Numbered from the stretch's first letter, positions 1 through 9,844 are shown. The stretch is DNA of 64,000 nt from Heliopora coerulea (GCA_030142905.1 JASJOG010000032.1:2017001-2081000), one strand, 5' to 3'. Made by a program: numbers and translations. The notes: a model not told the origin generated them from the letters alone.

Positions 1-374
1 AGTTCAACATGTGGGAAACAACCAGAAAAATTTACATAATAAACAGTGCATCTATTTTTACACTCCATTTGTATACTAGGTAAAAAAATACTTTTCTGGT
101 ATCAAATATTTTTTATAAATCATGCACATTTTTTTTGTATAACAAATGAGGATACAAAGCTTCACTCCCATTTCTAACCTTTGTAAAAAAAAAATTGACA
201 TCTTTTATGTAAACCAAGACAAAATATAATTTCTACTACAAATCACAGCTTGATTATCATTAATCACATTCACATGTGAATGAATGAATTTCACACATTT
301 AATCCTTTTAGTGTAAATTACCATTCGCAATTGTAGCATAAATTTCATCAGAGAAATCAATACATTCATATTTA

Positions 375-460
375 CTGAGTCCCTGACAGGAATCAAACCT
401 GTAACCTTCTGATTGCTGGCGATCAGAAGGTTACAGGTTTGATTCCTGTCAGGGACTCAG
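375..460. repeat. Perfect 39-bp inverted repeat with 8-bp loop, tRNA-3'-half-like
   Basis: Arms 375-413 and 422-460 are perfect reverse complements, separated by the 8-nt loop TGCTGGCG. The right arm reads like the 3' half of a tRNA: a 5-bp T stem (ACAGG/CCTGT) around the loop TTTGATT and a B-box-like GGTTTGATTCC. No 5' half or anticodon arm is present, so this is not a complete tRNA gene. It could be a foldback formed from a tRNA-derived SINE or an extruded hairpin. Confidence 0.85.
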
Positions 461-571
461 AAAATTTTTCTGAGAGAACAGCTTGAGACCGTGCATATTA
501 AGAACATAATTACCAAGCTACCACAATTACATTAACATTTTCCTAAATTTTATTTGTGTGAAAACAAAATC

Positions 572-865
572 TCACAGGAGACAAATATAATCCATCCATT
601 CAACTGGAATAAAATACCAAACATTATTCACATTTGCCAAAACCAAAAAATCTTTTATAAGTACAATTTTGCAATTTAAATATGTGTAAATAAACAATTG
701 TTTTTTATCAACTCTAATAGGAAAAACTTTTTTCAGATATATCCAATGTAATTTTTCATTGCAAAAATCTCTATGAACACTATAAAGTACCCATAAAAAT
801 GGATGAAGATTATAACAAATAGGAGTAAGAATTTGCAACAATGGTCCATACTCAACATTGATCAT
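572..865 (-). CDS. Hypothetical protein, virus-like element
   Basis: Open frame of about 97 residues from the first ATG. It is rich in aromatic and hydrophobic residues with no family I recognise. It lies 51 bp downstream of the Cys-rich frame at 917-1207, on the same strand, and the two may be parts of one decayed gene. No catalytic motif is visible. Confidence 0.3.
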   Translation of the reverse strand: MINVEYGPLLQILTPICYNLHPFLWVLYSVHRDFCNEKLHWIYLKKVFPIRVDKKQLFIYTYLNCKIVLIKDFLVLANVNNVWYFIPVEWMDYICLL

Positions 866-916
866 TTTCAAAACAAAACAACCAAAATCACCTCTAGCCT
901 AGGACAATCCAATGAA

Positions 917-1207
917 TCACACCGATTTCCTTTTTTTTTTTTTCACCAAACCATGAAATCTCTCACAACAAAATACTGAATTAACCTTAAAATCTTCCAC
1001 CAAATTGTAATACTTAGGACAATCAAAAAATTCCTTATTCACTGCCAGACAACCAAGTTTGCAACAAAGATCACTTTTGAAATATCCATCTTTATATCCT
1101 ACCAAACATTTATATTTAGAACTAAAATTAAATCTGTCAATCAATTTTAAGTAAACTTGATATTGTGATAATAAACTATCATTTGTTTGTCTTGTTTTAT
1201 AATACAT
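917..1207 (-). CDS. Hypothetical Cys-rich protein with basic C-terminus
   Basis: About 96 residues from the first ATG at 1207; the open frame extends 5 codons further upstream without another ATG. Six to seven cysteines are spread through the second half (pairs CC near residues 48 and 80), and the tail is KKKKRK, which could bind nucleic acid or be a nuclear signal. Not recognised. Part of the minus-strand gene cluster of the virus-like element. Confidence 0.35.
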   Translation of the reverse strand: MYYKTRQTNDSLLSQYQVYLKLIDRFNFSSKYKCLVGYKDGYFKSDLCCKLGCLAVNKEFFDCPKYYNLVEDFKVNSVFCCERFHGLVKKKKRKSV

Positions 1208-1413
1208 TCCATTAATTATCAACTGAAATATTGCACTTGTCTTTGATTTTCATCCAATAAATAATAAGTATAAACAGAAAATTCTTTCAAATCAAACCGA
1301 TGTTTCTCTATAAATCATACACCCATTTAATTCAAAACATCCAATATTTCCTGTCTTTCAAGTTCAAAATCTTCACAATTTTATCCACACTCTTTATCCA
1401 CTTTGAAAACTCT

Positions 1414-1644
1414 TTATAAGTCTTTTCGGCTTGTGTCTTTTCTATAAAAGTCTTCTACAACAATTAGTGGCCTCCACCAAATCCAAATCACTAAACTTTT
1501 TTTTCTGTTCTTTATATTCTTGAATGTCTCATGTTTCAAGTCGTACACACATTTTATCTTATCAAACTTACTCTTTACAGCAACAACAATATCGACAGGA
1601 GATTTTGTGTATACGATTTTCACTTTTGTTTGTTCCAATATCAT
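1414..1644 (-). CDS. Hypothetical lysine-rich small protein
   Basis: 76 residues from ATG 1644. Basic N-terminal two thirds with the segment VKSKFDKIKCVYDLKHETF. No family recognised. Same strand as its neighbours; it might be real or a fragment of a longer decayed frame. Confidence 0.25.
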   Translation of the reverse strand: MILEQTKVKIVYTKSPVDIVVAVKSKFDKIKCVYDLKHETFKNIKNRKKSLVIWIWWRPLIVVEDFYRKDTSRKDL

Positions 1645-1769
1645 TTAGTTTTATAAATAAAAGTGGTTTATACTTTTTATTATAATGAACATGATAACAA
1701 TTATCACAGTTACTATCATAACTATCAATTAATTATCCTTCTTCAGAAGAAATGCCAATACTGTTTTTG

Positions 1770-1910
1770 TCATCTTCCATTATTATATTTTCTAGTGAAT
1801 TCTTGAAGACTCTTATAACCAGCAATATTTTCTTTTAATTGTTCAATGGACTTACCACATCCAACACCAACTTTTTTATCACTCAATTTAGTATTGATCA
1901 TTGTTGCCAT
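1770..1910 (-). CDS. Hypothetical small protein, hydrophobic upstream segment
   Basis: 46 residues from the internal ATG at 1910; the open frame continues upstream through a hydrophobic segment (FFWFPVFAVMATM) that lacks an ATG in frame, so the true start may be lost. The C-terminal part is polar (KSIEQLKENIAGYKSL). Could be a small membrane protein. Unrecognised. Confidence 0.25.
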   Translation of the reverse strand: MATMINTKLSDKKVGVGCGKSIEQLKENIAGYKSLQEFTRKYNNGR

Positions 1911-2292
1911 AACAGCAAACACAGGAAACCAAAAAAAAATTAATTCTTCTTTTATAACTCCCAATCATAAATTAAAAACTTTTTTTTTCAAAACCTGATT
2001 CAACAGTCTATTTTTAATCAGAAAAACAAAATACTTGCAAAAGAAACATTAATCGTTTATTTTTGATCTATTTTTTTTATAGTACATCTTGATTACTTAA
2101 AAAGAAACAATTGTTTATTTTTGATCTAATCTTTTAATTTCATTTTTGTGATTCATCACTTTAAAAAGAAAACACCAAACTCAAATCAAACACAAACATG
2201 TTTAATCAAGAAAAAGGTAAGTAACAAAGTTGAATTGTATTTTTTTTTAATAAAAATAAAAAAAATTTACATTCAACCTTTTCCCTTACCAG

Positions 2293-2451
2293 ATGGAAGA
2301 ACAACAAATTAAATATGGTGACAAAAACCAAAACATCATTACGATAGGATGTGATGAAAAATGTACTGACAATGAAACCATCATCAACGAAGTCTATGAC
2401 AAATGGCAATCACAACCCATAAACGATGTTGAAAGAACCATATTTGAATAA
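2293..2451 (+). CDS. Hypothetical acidic 52-residue protein
   Basis: Plus-strand frame from ATG 2293, charged composition (MEEQQIKYGDKNQ at the start). It is the only plausible plus-strand gene in this end of the element and its composition looks more protein-like than the opposite minus frame (2206-2409), which is hydrophobic shadow sequence. Function unknown. Confidence 0.3.
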   Translation: MEEQQIKYGDKNQNIITIGCDEKCTDNETIINEVYDKWQSQPINDVERTIFE

Positions 2452-2855
2452 GATATGCATCAAATAAACAAAATCAATAAAATTTTTTTTATTAAAAAAA
2501 AACAAAAAATATCAAACTTCTGGCTAATAATTTTTACAAGTTGATACTTACAACAATCAAGAATAAAAGCATTATTTTAAAAAATTCTCACAAAGTCACC
2601 ATTTTCAAGATTAAATTTTAAAAGATTTGCAATATTACAGTTGTCAACACTTATATACAAATTGTTTTTGCCAACTATATTTTTCCATATAAGCATAATG
2701 TAAATGACTGGTGATTTGTATGCGAAACATGAGAATACAGTATCATCAAATCCTGTTTCAACTTAATGACATGCAACAAAACTAAATAAGAATTGCCAAA
2801 ATTTATTTATTACAGTCGCATGCTTATGTTACATGAATATACAAGATAAATGCTC
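2452..2855. other. AT-rich stretch without recognisable gene
   Basis: I see only poly-A/T runs and short decayed frames here. From about 2790 it merges into the transposase tail next door. Confidence 0.5.
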
Positions 2856-3120
2856 TTACTTTCTAAAATGACTGTCTATTGATGTTTGCCTTTTGGCAAC
2901 ATTTGAACACATGTCCGTTGAAAAGTTTGATAACGAGTTAAACAATTTCCAGTCATTGAAGCCATACAAGCAAAGATAGTCCTTCATATCAGCTAAATGC
3001 AACATAAATTCAGTGTGACTAATTACCGGCTTTTGTTCAGGCTTGTCCAGCTCATCTTCACTCTCCTGTGTGCCTTTTTGCTTCCAATTCTTCAATCGTA
3101 TTCATGATGTAACCAACTCA
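2856..3120 (-). pseudogene. Tail of a jerky/pogo-like DDE transposase
   Basis: The frame ends in KRQTSIDSHFRK, a C-terminal form typical of jerky/Tigger-type transposases, and is acidic before that (ESEDELDKPEQKP). The CENP-B-type DNA-binding and DDE parts are absent, so this is a short 3' fragment. It is flanked by virus-like sequence and probably represents an insertion followed by deletion. I cannot identify its terminal repeats. Confidence 0.4.
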
Positions 3121-3145
3121 ACACCATCACATCATCTGCACTGAT

Positions 3146-3358
3146 TTACTGCAATAAGTCCCAGGTAAATAAAAGGAAATGGTTTAACAATGTTAACCAA
3201 ACACTATATACATATGGTTCTCTCACTTTGTGTACACAAAACATTAAATTTTGTTTGATCGAATTATCAACATTCAAAATATCAACACAATTTTTCAATA
3301 CTTCATCATTATCATTCCACCAATAATTATTTCCCGTCAACTTCAATATCCCCACCAT
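3146..3358 (-). CDS. Hypothetical protein, virus-like element
   Basis: 70 residues from ATG 3358. Overlaps the end of the coiled-coil protein gene by 32 bp in another frame. N-terminal half is polar (NNYWWNDNDEVL), C-terminal half hydrophobic. No family recognised. The overlap fits a compact viral gene arrangement but could also be chance. Confidence 0.3.
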   Translation of the reverse strand: MVGILKLTGNNYWWNDNDEVLKNCVDILNVDNSIKQNLMFCVHKVREPYVYSVWLTLLNHFLLFTWDLLQ

Positions 3359-3743
3359 AAAACAAAGATGGCGCAGGCATGTAAGTCAATGTTGTTATAG
3401 TTGGTGGTGGTGGTGGCATTGTAGGTCTTCCAAACCCATGATAATGTGAGCCTCTATAATTTTGAATTGTGTCTTCGACCAACTTATCAATAGTTGTCTC
3501 TGCAAAACTCAATATTAAAATTTGGTGACATTTAAGATCCAACTTATAAGCCGACATTTGAGCTTGCAAAGCATCACACTGATCATATATCTTCCTTTCA
3601 GCAGTGTCAAGTTCACCTTGAGTAAACCATGCTTGCACCCGATGTGACACTTCGCCTTCTAATGATTTCATTTTGGTCTTTAATTCTCCATGACAAATCA
3701 ATATTTCATAAAATGTCTTCCTTATAATCATTCTCCCAGTCAT
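3327..3743 (-). CDS. Coiled-coil protein with proline-rich tail
   Basis: 138 residues from ATG 3743. Residues 20-90 are charged with heptad-like spacing (KTKMKSLEGEVSHRV; DTAERKIYDQCDALQAQM), consistent with a coiled coil; near residue 108 comes a run MPPPPPTI followed by a short hydrophobic tail. Proline-rich tails after helical regions are common in virion proteins, but that role is only inference. It is one of the better-preserved frames in this element. Confidence 0.4.
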   Translation of the reverse strand: MTGRMIIRKTFYEILICHGELKTKMKSLEGEVSHRVQAWFTQGELDTAERKIYDQCDALQAQMSAYKLDLKCHQILILSFAETTIDKLVEDTIQNYRGSHYHGFGRPTMPPPPPTITTLTYMPAPSLFYGGDIEVDGK

Positions 3744-3796
3744 AAATTAGACCAAGAAGCTTACGGCATGTTAAATCAATCATAGTTAAATAAATG

Positions 3797-3904
3797 TCAT
3801 TGCTTCGCTTGCATAGCTTTTTTCGTCAATGATTGCAACATAGCAGCACCCAAAATAAACTCTCCTTTTTTATTTTTTAATCTTTTCCTTCTTAAACCAC
3901 CCAT
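3797..3904 (-). CDS. Small arginine/lysine-rich protein
   Basis: 35 residues starting MGGLRRKRLKNKKGEF. The strongly basic N-terminus followed by a short Ala/Leu segment suggests a nucleic-acid-binding or core protein; adenovirus- and Polinton-type elements often encode such peptides, but homology is not shown. The start codon overlaps the end of the upstream frame (stop 3892-3894), as in compact viral genomes. Confidence 0.4.
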   Translation of the reverse strand: MGGLRRKRLKNKKGEFILGAAMLQSLTKKAMQAKQ

Positions 3905-4083
3905 TTATTAATTCCAGCCCTGATTGAAGGCAAAGTAAACTGACCTCCTTTTTGTCTACATATATACAGATTCTCTGGATTATATTTATAATTAACCATC
4001 GTATAACTTGCAGGTAAAAAATCACCAAATCGATTTATTCCCTTATTTATATAATCTTTTATAACTGGATAAAAATTGTCTAG
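3892..4083 (-). pseudogene. Hypothetical protein fragment overlapping the basic protein
   Basis: Open frame of 63 codons without an upstream ATG (a TGA at 4084-4086 blocks it); first Met is internal. Segments include NFYPVIKDYINKGINRFGDF and QFTLPSIRAGINKW. The regular composition suggests a former coding region that has lost its 5' part. Unrecognised. Confidence 0.35.
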
Positions 4084-4213
4084 TCATCTACCTAAAAATA
4101 CCCTTTAATAACATAAGAGCTAATCCTGCAGCCAACAAACCAAAACCAAGTGCTCCCCCACATTGTCATCTAATATATCCGTTTTTTTCCTACCATGTTG
4201 GTGCCTCATATAT

Positions 4214-4490
4214 TTATTTTGACCACCACTGTGTTGTTTTTGTCTTTTTTTTTATAAAAAAAAAATTTAAAAAACACCCTTTTATGTTAATAATTTTCCC
4301 CAAAGAACTCAAGATAGAAAGCACTAATGCCATTGCCAACATTCCCACACCAATACCCCTTTGACATTGACATGGAATATATTTATATCTCTTTCTACCA
4401 CCACATTGTCTACAATGATAATTTACCTTTTTTTCCTTTTCTTCACAACAAAATTGTTTAAATTTTAGGGAAAAAATGTCTTTAAAGATG
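4214..4490 (-). pseudogene. Cys-rich membrane-type protein fragment
   Basis: The frame carries CRQCGGRKRYKYIPCQCQRG followed directly by a hydrophobic segment (VGMLAMALVLSILSSL), i.e. a basic Cys-pair motif next to a transmembrane helix. A similar basic/Cys then glycine-hydrophobic pattern (GGALGFGLLAAGLALML) recurs in another frame about 4130-4180, so two related small genes may have existed. No start codon is visible. Confidence 0.35.
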
Positions 4491-4582
4491 ATTGATCAAA
4501 ATTGTACAGCATATGTCACAAGAACATTAAATATCACATATGGTACATCACAATGTGCTACAACTTCGTTTGTATGGTCATA

Positions 4583-5230
4583 TTATCCATCTCCTGTGAT
4601 GTTACTAATTTCAAATGTAGGAAGATTCAGAATATCTTTGTTAGTATTTAATTTCAAATCAAGATTCAATAACGATATTGATTTTGAATAAAACTTATCA
4701 TCAATGTTTGTTATGGTTGGAAAGAAACTTGTAAGAGATGACACGTTTGGTTTATAATTATTATGATCAAATTTCAACAAATTATAGCCAACAATTTGTC
4801 TTTGTTTTTATGTAATCCATTGTATATTTCAATTGTCATATATTTTATCCTTTTTTGAGAAATTTGATGAGATAATGTAAATAACTCTGGTTTCTGTGCA
4901 GGTTAAGAATCCCACTTTGCCATGATCTGTATGTACCAAAATATCCGCTTCTACAAAGTAGGGTTATTGTAATCTCCAGTAAACAGTGTAAAATGTTTGG
5001 TATCAAATTTAGGACCAGACAGATTCCACATCACTATAATCAATTTTTATATTTCTATTTCCCAGTACATGACTTTGCAATCCTGTCAACACCACGACAA
5101 TCACAATGCAAACAACTTCCCATCTGATGATGTCATTTTATATAAGTAGGTTTCAAATTCCTTTCTTACTGAAAAATAAATCCAAAATGCCCTTTCCTTT
5201 TTGTTTATTCAATCTTACAGCAAAAACTCT
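4583..5230 (-). pseudogene. Decayed gene of the virus-like element
   Basis: The last 65 codons (4583-4780) are open and protein-like (NVSSLTSFFPTITNIDDKFY, ending in ISNITGDG). Upstream to about 5230 similar coding composition continues but shifts frame several times and contains stops, e.g. a segment ADILVHTDHGKVGFL. This looks like one larger gene broken by frameshifts. Function not recognised. From 5231 to 5502 I see nothing. Confidence 0.35.
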
Positions 5231-5507
5231 CAGTGGAGGAATTAAATGGAAAAAAAAAACATGCTGATTTCTTTTTTTTTCTCGTGTATATTTCTTAACC
5301 TTCACCATCTTTTCTAACTGTTTTATTTTTTTATATTATAATTCACAAAAAATTTTTTTTTCGAATTGTTAAAATCACGTTATAGAACATAGTACATTTA
5401 CACATCTTGTATCACATCTTATCTTCCCTGGAACATCACAAAAAGGTTCTTCAAATGACCTGCCTTTTTGTAATATATTTCTGTATATCATTCTATTTCT
5501 TGTTCTT

Positions 5508-5664
5508 AGTTTTATGCTCGATATTTTGGTAACATTTAATCAATATTCACTCATTTGCAAAGCTTGAATTTAACTTCCATTTGCATGCTTTTCTTTTTTT
5601 TTTAAACTCTCCCCACCCTCCGTGGCCCAGCACAATGTAATATTAACAGTACTTATTACCAACA
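5508..5664 (-). repeat. 3' LTR of Ty3 element 1
   Basis: 157 bp, on the minus strand starting TGTTGGTAATAAGT and ending in AAAACT (the terminal CA is mutated to CT). Pairs with 9693-9844. Confidence 0.9.
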
Positions 5665-5675
5665 TCTCTTCTTTG
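5665..5675 (-). other. Polypurine tract of Ty3 element 1
   Basis: Minus strand CAAAGAAGAGA abuts the 3' LTR, the expected position of the plus-strand primer. Confidence 0.75.
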
Positions 5676-5762
5676 ATTTTTTTTTTTTTTAATGTACAAA
5701 TGTCCTAGAGTATTTAGGGTTGATTATGTTTGGAACCCGAGTCGAGAGGGTTTCTTGACAAC

Positions 5763-6083
5763 TCAACGACTGTGAGTCCTGCCTGCGACGCTGGTTGTTT
5801 CTATTGTCTCCTCCGTATTTGCGGTGTCAAAAGTCGTTGGTTGGGTAATCAGTTCCGTGGTGTTTGTTGCTGTTGCCATGGGTATTAGTGCTTCTGGCAC
5901 GGCCAGTTCTTCATCCATGTTGTCATCACTATCCTCTATCAGGGATTTTCGTAGAAATTTCCTGTTCCTAGTATAAGTGTATCCATTACTTTGGGCTTCA
6001 TATGATCTTATCTCAACCTTTCGCAGGACTCTTTCCTTATTCCACTCCTTGTATCCAGGTCGGGTTGGCTGCATTCTCACCAT
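5763..6083 (-). pseudogene. C-terminal part of Ty3 element 1 polyprotein
   Basis: 106 codons downstream of the integrase core in another frame. It contains VRMQPTRPGYKEWNKERVLR, like the C-terminal domain of Ty3 integrases, which includes a promoter-proximal GPY-like region, then an acidic, Thr-rich tail. Separated from the integrase core by a frameshift near 6090-6200. Confidence 0.6.
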
Positions 6084-6199
6084 CTCCTTTTAATGGACAG
6101 AGCTTCTTGGCTCCTTGGTAATGGTATTTCGTTTGGAGTTCTTGTCTTCTCTGGATGCACTCGGCAGCTCAGCAGTTGGTCTTGGTCTGGAGTAATTTC

Positions 6200-6973
6200 T
6201 CAGAAATGGGCAATCAGGTTTTTGTGCAATGGTTCAGTAGGGGCTGGGCTAGTACCATGAGTACTATGTGGGGTGTTTCTGACAGTTAAAAGGGCAAGGT
6301 ACATTTCATCACCAGATGCCTTGCACGCTCGCAGTATTTGCTTGGCTTGCTTGACAGCTGATTCCGCTTTGCCGTTGGATTGGTGGTGGTAAGGGCTGGT
6401 ACTAACATGCTCAAATCCATATTTCATTGAGAACTCTTTAAATTCTTTGCTGATAAATTGTGGCCTGTTGTCTGTTACTACTGTATCCAGCATGCCATAC
6501 CTGGCAAAGCGAGGTTTGAGCTTTTTTATTACATTCTTTGATGTTAGCTGGTCGAGGTGGTTGACTTTGAAGAAATTTGAGTAGTAGTCGACGGTGGCCA
6601 GGTATGATTTCTTTTTGAAGTCAAACAGGTCACAGCTGACTTTAGCCCGTGCTCGTTCTGGTGTATCATGGGTGATGAGAAGTTGTTTTGGTTGTCTGTA
6701 GTTGTATGTGTCATAGGTTTCAGATTGTGAAATGTAGTCCTTCAATTCTTGGTTCAGATGCGGCCAATAAATGGTTTCTCTTGCCCTCCTAAATGTACAT
6801 TTGAGCCGTGGGTGTGCTGAGTGGAGTTTGCTTAGTATCTGTTTTCTCAGGGACTTAGGGATTACCAAACAGTCTTCTCGGGTTGCTAGTTTATCTCGGA
6901 TGTGGTAGTATGGAGTAACTGTCGACTTTAGACCTGTGGGTTTTTTGGACCATCCTGACTGGATGAATGTCAT
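6200..6973 (-). pseudogene. Ty3 element 1 integrase
   Basis: About 257 codons covering the integrase. The histidine pair of the HHCC zinc finger is degraded and its cysteine pair is altered (SETYDTYN where CxxC is expected). The rve core follows with its three acidic residues in place: SCDLFDF, VVTDNRPQF and NGKAESAVKQAK. The integrase inserts the cDNA into the genome. The frame ends by frameshift before the C-terminal domain. Confidence 0.85.
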
Positions 6974-7009
6974 GACAGTTTGAAGGTCTTGATCTTTCTG
7001 GGTTTCATC

Positions 7010-7534
7010 TCAGAACTTGATGGTCATCATTTTGCTTGTCAACAGCTGATTAATCTCTTCCAGCTTGTCTTTATCCTCAACATTCCCTGCACTTTCAGGA
7101 GTTTTATTGGTATCACAAATGGAATGCTCTAAATAATGGTGGCTGAGGGTATCTGCCAGCAACATTTCTGTTCCTTTCTTGTAAAGGATGGTTATGTCGT
7201 ATTGATGCAGTCTCAGCATCTTTTTTTGGATGCATCAAGGAGCTGCAGATAGGGATTTTTTGTGAATCACCTCCAGGGGCTTGTGGTCTGACTCTGTGAC
7301 AGGATGACCATAGGTATAATAGTGGAAACATTCCATTCCATAAATGATGGCCAATAGCTCCTTTTCTATTTGAGCATAGTGTTTTTGTGTATTTGATAAT
7401 GCTTGACTCGCAAATGCAATGGGTTTTCCTCCTTGGATGAGTGGTGCTCCCAATCCATGATTGCTGGCATCGCACTGTGCAACCAAAGGTTTTTGGGGTC
7501 CATAGTACTTGAGCACTGGTGGTTCTGTGATCAA
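7010..7534 (-). pseudogene. Ty3 element 1 RNase H region
   Basis: Two frames. 7235-7534 contains the RNase H core: QCDASNHGLG, then EKELLAIIYGMECFHYYTYG and ESDHKPLE, which are the usual Ty3 RNase H landmarks. 7010-7219 carries the tether (QYDITILYKKGTEMLLADTL). Frameshifts separate both from RT and integrase. Confidence 0.85.
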
Positions 7535-8472
7535 CTTCTTGATTTCAGTGAAGGCTGCGTTGTGTGTGTCATTCCATACATAAGGTTGGTCCTTCTTAGT
7601 AAGCTGTTGGGGAGGAATTTGGCAACATAATTGACTGTTCCTAGCACTCTTCTGACTTCAGTGATGTCGTCGGGCAGCTTCATTTCTAAGATCACTTGCA
7701 CCTTCCCTGGGTCAGCTTTGACGCCATCAGAGGTGAGGACGTGGCTGATGTATGGTATTGAGATCTTCTTAAGCTTGATCCACTTGGCTCTGCAGCACTC
7801 AAATAACTTCTTGAGTTTTTCATTGTGATCAGACACAGCATCCTGCATAGTTGTTCCGTTTCTTGTTATCAAGATATCATCTGTGACCATCTGTACACCA
7901 TCCAGGCTGTCGATTGCTTGGTCCAGACATTGCTGGAAGATCTCTCCAGTGGGAGAGATACCAAAAGGCATGTGTTTCCACTTGAATCTGCCAAAAGGAG
8001 TATTGAAAGTCGTTAATAAAGAAGATTGTTCGTCCAACTTTACTTGCCAGTAACCGTTGTGACAGTCAACTTTGGTGAAAACTTTGGCGTTGAAAAGTTC
8101 AGGGAGTACATCCTCAATAACTGGCATTGGATGTCGGCATCTTTTTGGGACTTTTTTAAGGGGCCAGGGGTCGAGACAAAGTCTAATTTTCCCATTTGTT
8201 TTGTTTGTTACCATGGTTGTGCTGACCCAGTTGGTCGGACAGTCAACTTGCTCCACCATGTCAAGCTTGACAAGTTCATCTAAATGGTCTCCTAATGGTT
8301 GTTTCAGTGACTCCAGGATCTTTCTTGGTGGCAGTTGTACTAGTGAGGAATCTCGCTCTATTTCAAGGTGCAACTCTGGGCCCAGTACACCAAGACCTTC
8401 AAAGACATCCTGATAGGTGTCTTTGATTTCTTGCAATGTCAATACCACCAAGCTTGGCATGTTAGGGTCCAT
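7531..8472 (-). pseudogene. Ty3 element 1 reverse transcriptase
   Basis: 313 codons. N-terminal part includes LPPRKILESLKQPLGDHLDEL, palm motif FTKVDCHNGYWQVKL and the catalytic box read as MVTDDILIT, where family members have YxDD, so the aromatic residue is changed. Thumb/connection continues to YVAKFLPN. Frame is otherwise open over the whole domain, which is unusual in this decayed neighbourhood. RT copies the element's RNA. Confidence 0.9.
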
Positions 8473-8699
8473 GTTGACTTGATTGATAATGTGGTTTGGA
8501 CATACCCTCTGAATTAGTTTAATCTGTTGTGCTGTGCGATAACCTAAAAGATTTTTGTTAGTGTGTTAATAATCAACAATGGTGAATGGAACTTTTAATT
8601 TTTTCTTGGTTTGTCAGTCTTTCAGTTGTATCTTGCACTCGCCCAGAGGGGTGAGCAATGAATTGTTGTACATCTTATATACTTGCAAAGTAGGTTTAA

Positions 8700-9086
8700 T
8701 GTGCTGTTGATATTTAGTCCCCTTTAATTCACTTTCTTTGAGGAGGTTGCAGGTTGCTCCTGTATTGATTTGGAATTTTGTTTCCACCTTTGATGTCCAT
8801 TGTGGTGAAAAGATGCAACTGATAAGTCAGTTTCTTGAACTGCTAGGATGCTTTTGTTTCCGGTAGGTGATAACTTGACTGTCAACACAGAGTCCCCAGA
8901 GTGACTTGAATCATTTTTGGTCAGAATGAAGCGGTTTTTGTTGAGGATTTGTCGCTTTTTGGAGGTATACTTTTGCAAAACGACTGTTGCGACCATAAAT
9001 TCTCCATCAGCTTCGTAAAGCCAGGCAGAATTATTTTTTTCTCTGATGTATTCTGCTGCAATATTTACTTCGAATTTTGGCTTCAC
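8700..9086 (-). pseudogene. Ty3 element 1 protease region
   Basis: The minus-strand reading contains FQINTGATCN at about 8740-8770, the aspartic protease active site with Asn in place of the catalytic Asp (DTG to NTG, a G-to-A change). The larger frame (8724-9086) lies in a different phase upstream, so the region has frameshifts. Without that Asp the protease would be inactive. Confidence 0.65.
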
Positions 9087-9316
9087 GATTTCTGGTTTTG
9101 TTTCTGTTGGTTTTGATGGCGCTCATGGCTTCTTCGCTATTTTTGTGGAGTTTCTTGATATGCTTTCGACAAGGTAAGTTTCCAATCTTGCATAGCTTCT
9201 TTTGGGTTGCACTCTCATTGATTCCGATGATCAGTCAGTTGCGTATGAAAGAATACCATAAACAAGTGCAGAAATTACAAGTTTGTGCCAGTGTTTGTAG
9301 GGCAGTGACATACTGG

Positions 9317-9622
9317 TCAACTGTTGAAGACGAATCTGTCATATGTCTCGTTTGTTTCGCCTAAGCATAGTTCTTGAAACTTGTTTAACACAAGATCTAA
9401 CTTGGTGCTGTTGTCTTCTGAGGCAAAGTCCATGCCTTGAAATATTTCCATAGCATCTTCTCTGACACAGGAGAGGAAGGTTGCTGTTTTAAATTCCTCT
9501 TCAAAGCAATTTAGTTGTGCTACAATGGCATAATTGTCCCACGCATGTTTGAATTTCTTCCAGTTGGTTGCTAGATTCCCTTCGACCTTTAGCAGCTTTG
9601 GCATTGATAAGCCTGCCGGCAA
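9317..9622 (-). pseudogene. Ty3 element 1 gag, N-terminal part
   Basis: 101 codons from the start MPAGLSMPKLLKVEGNL. WKKFKHAWDNYAI and the C-terminal segment resemble the capsid domain of Ty3 gag proteins, which form the virus-like particle. The nucleocapsid zinc knuckle that should follow is not intact; a remnant RKHIKKLHKN is seen near 9150-9180. Confidence 0.7.
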
Positions 9623-9674
9623 AAGTGGCTGGTTTGTAGGTGCTGCGCTTGATGCTTGGCTTGTGGTGTTTGTT

Positions 9675-9692
9675 CTTAAACTCCTGACTCCA
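9675..9692 (-). other. Primer binding site of Ty3 element 1
   Basis: Minus strand TGGAGTCAGGAGTTTAAG begins right after the 5' LTR; TGG is complementary to the CCA end of a tRNA primer. Confidence 0.7.
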
Positions 9693-9844
9693 TGTTTTAT
9701 GCTCGATATTTTGGTAACATTTAATCAATCTTCACTCATTTCCAAAGCTCGAATCTAATGTCCTTTCGGAAGTTTTTTTTTTTTAAACTCTCCCCACTCT
9801 CCATGCCCAGTGCAACATAATATTAACAGTACTTATTACCAACA
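9693..9844 (-). repeat. 5' LTR of Ty3 element 1
   Basis: 152 bp with canonical TG...CA ends (minus: TGTTGGTAAT...ATAAAACA). Pairs with 5508-5664. Confidence 0.9.

Larger units (their letters stand above)
1..5502 (-). mobile_element. Remnant of an AT-rich virus-like element (left part)
   Basis: This stretch is very AT-rich and carries many short, closely packed and sometimes overlapping open frames, nearly all on the minus strand. They include an arginine-rich 35-residue protein, a Cys-rich protein with a hydrophobic stretch, and a coiled-coil plus proline-rich protein. This density and the overlaps look viral rather than host-like. It is not the same copy as the element at 16-40 kb and has no recognisable polymerase, integrase or capsid gene here. 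It ends where a Ty3 element is inserted (5508) and resumes at 9850. Class is inferred: adintovirus- or Polinton-like is possible, not shown. Confidence 0.4.
5508..9844 (-). mobile_element. Ty3/gypsy retrotransposon 1, complete, with LTRs
   Basis: A 4337-bp element in minus orientation: LTRs at both ends (5508-5664 and 9693-9844), a primer binding site, gag, protease, RT, RNase H and integrase in Ty3 order, and a polypurine tract. It is flanked by the 5-bp target duplication TTCTT (5503-5507 and 9845-9849), which proves insertion as a unit into the virus-like element. The frames are shifted and the protease aspartate is replaced, so it is inactive. The LTRs differ at many positions, suggesting age. 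Confidence 0.95.

Noticed and set aside
422..460. tRNA gene
   Set aside because: Only the T-arm side is present; no D arm, anticodon arm or acceptor pairing.
2206..2409. Minus frame of 67 codons, hydrophobic
   Set aside because: Antisense of the charged plus frame 2293-2451; hydrophobicity follows from T-rich sequence.
4476..4691. Plus-strand frame of 71 codons
   Set aside because: Lies opposite a better minus-strand frame (4583-4780) of the virus-like element; no features of its own.
7403..8413. Several plus-strand frames of 60-113 codons
   Set aside because: Mirror images of the Ty3 element 1 RT and RNase H genes.
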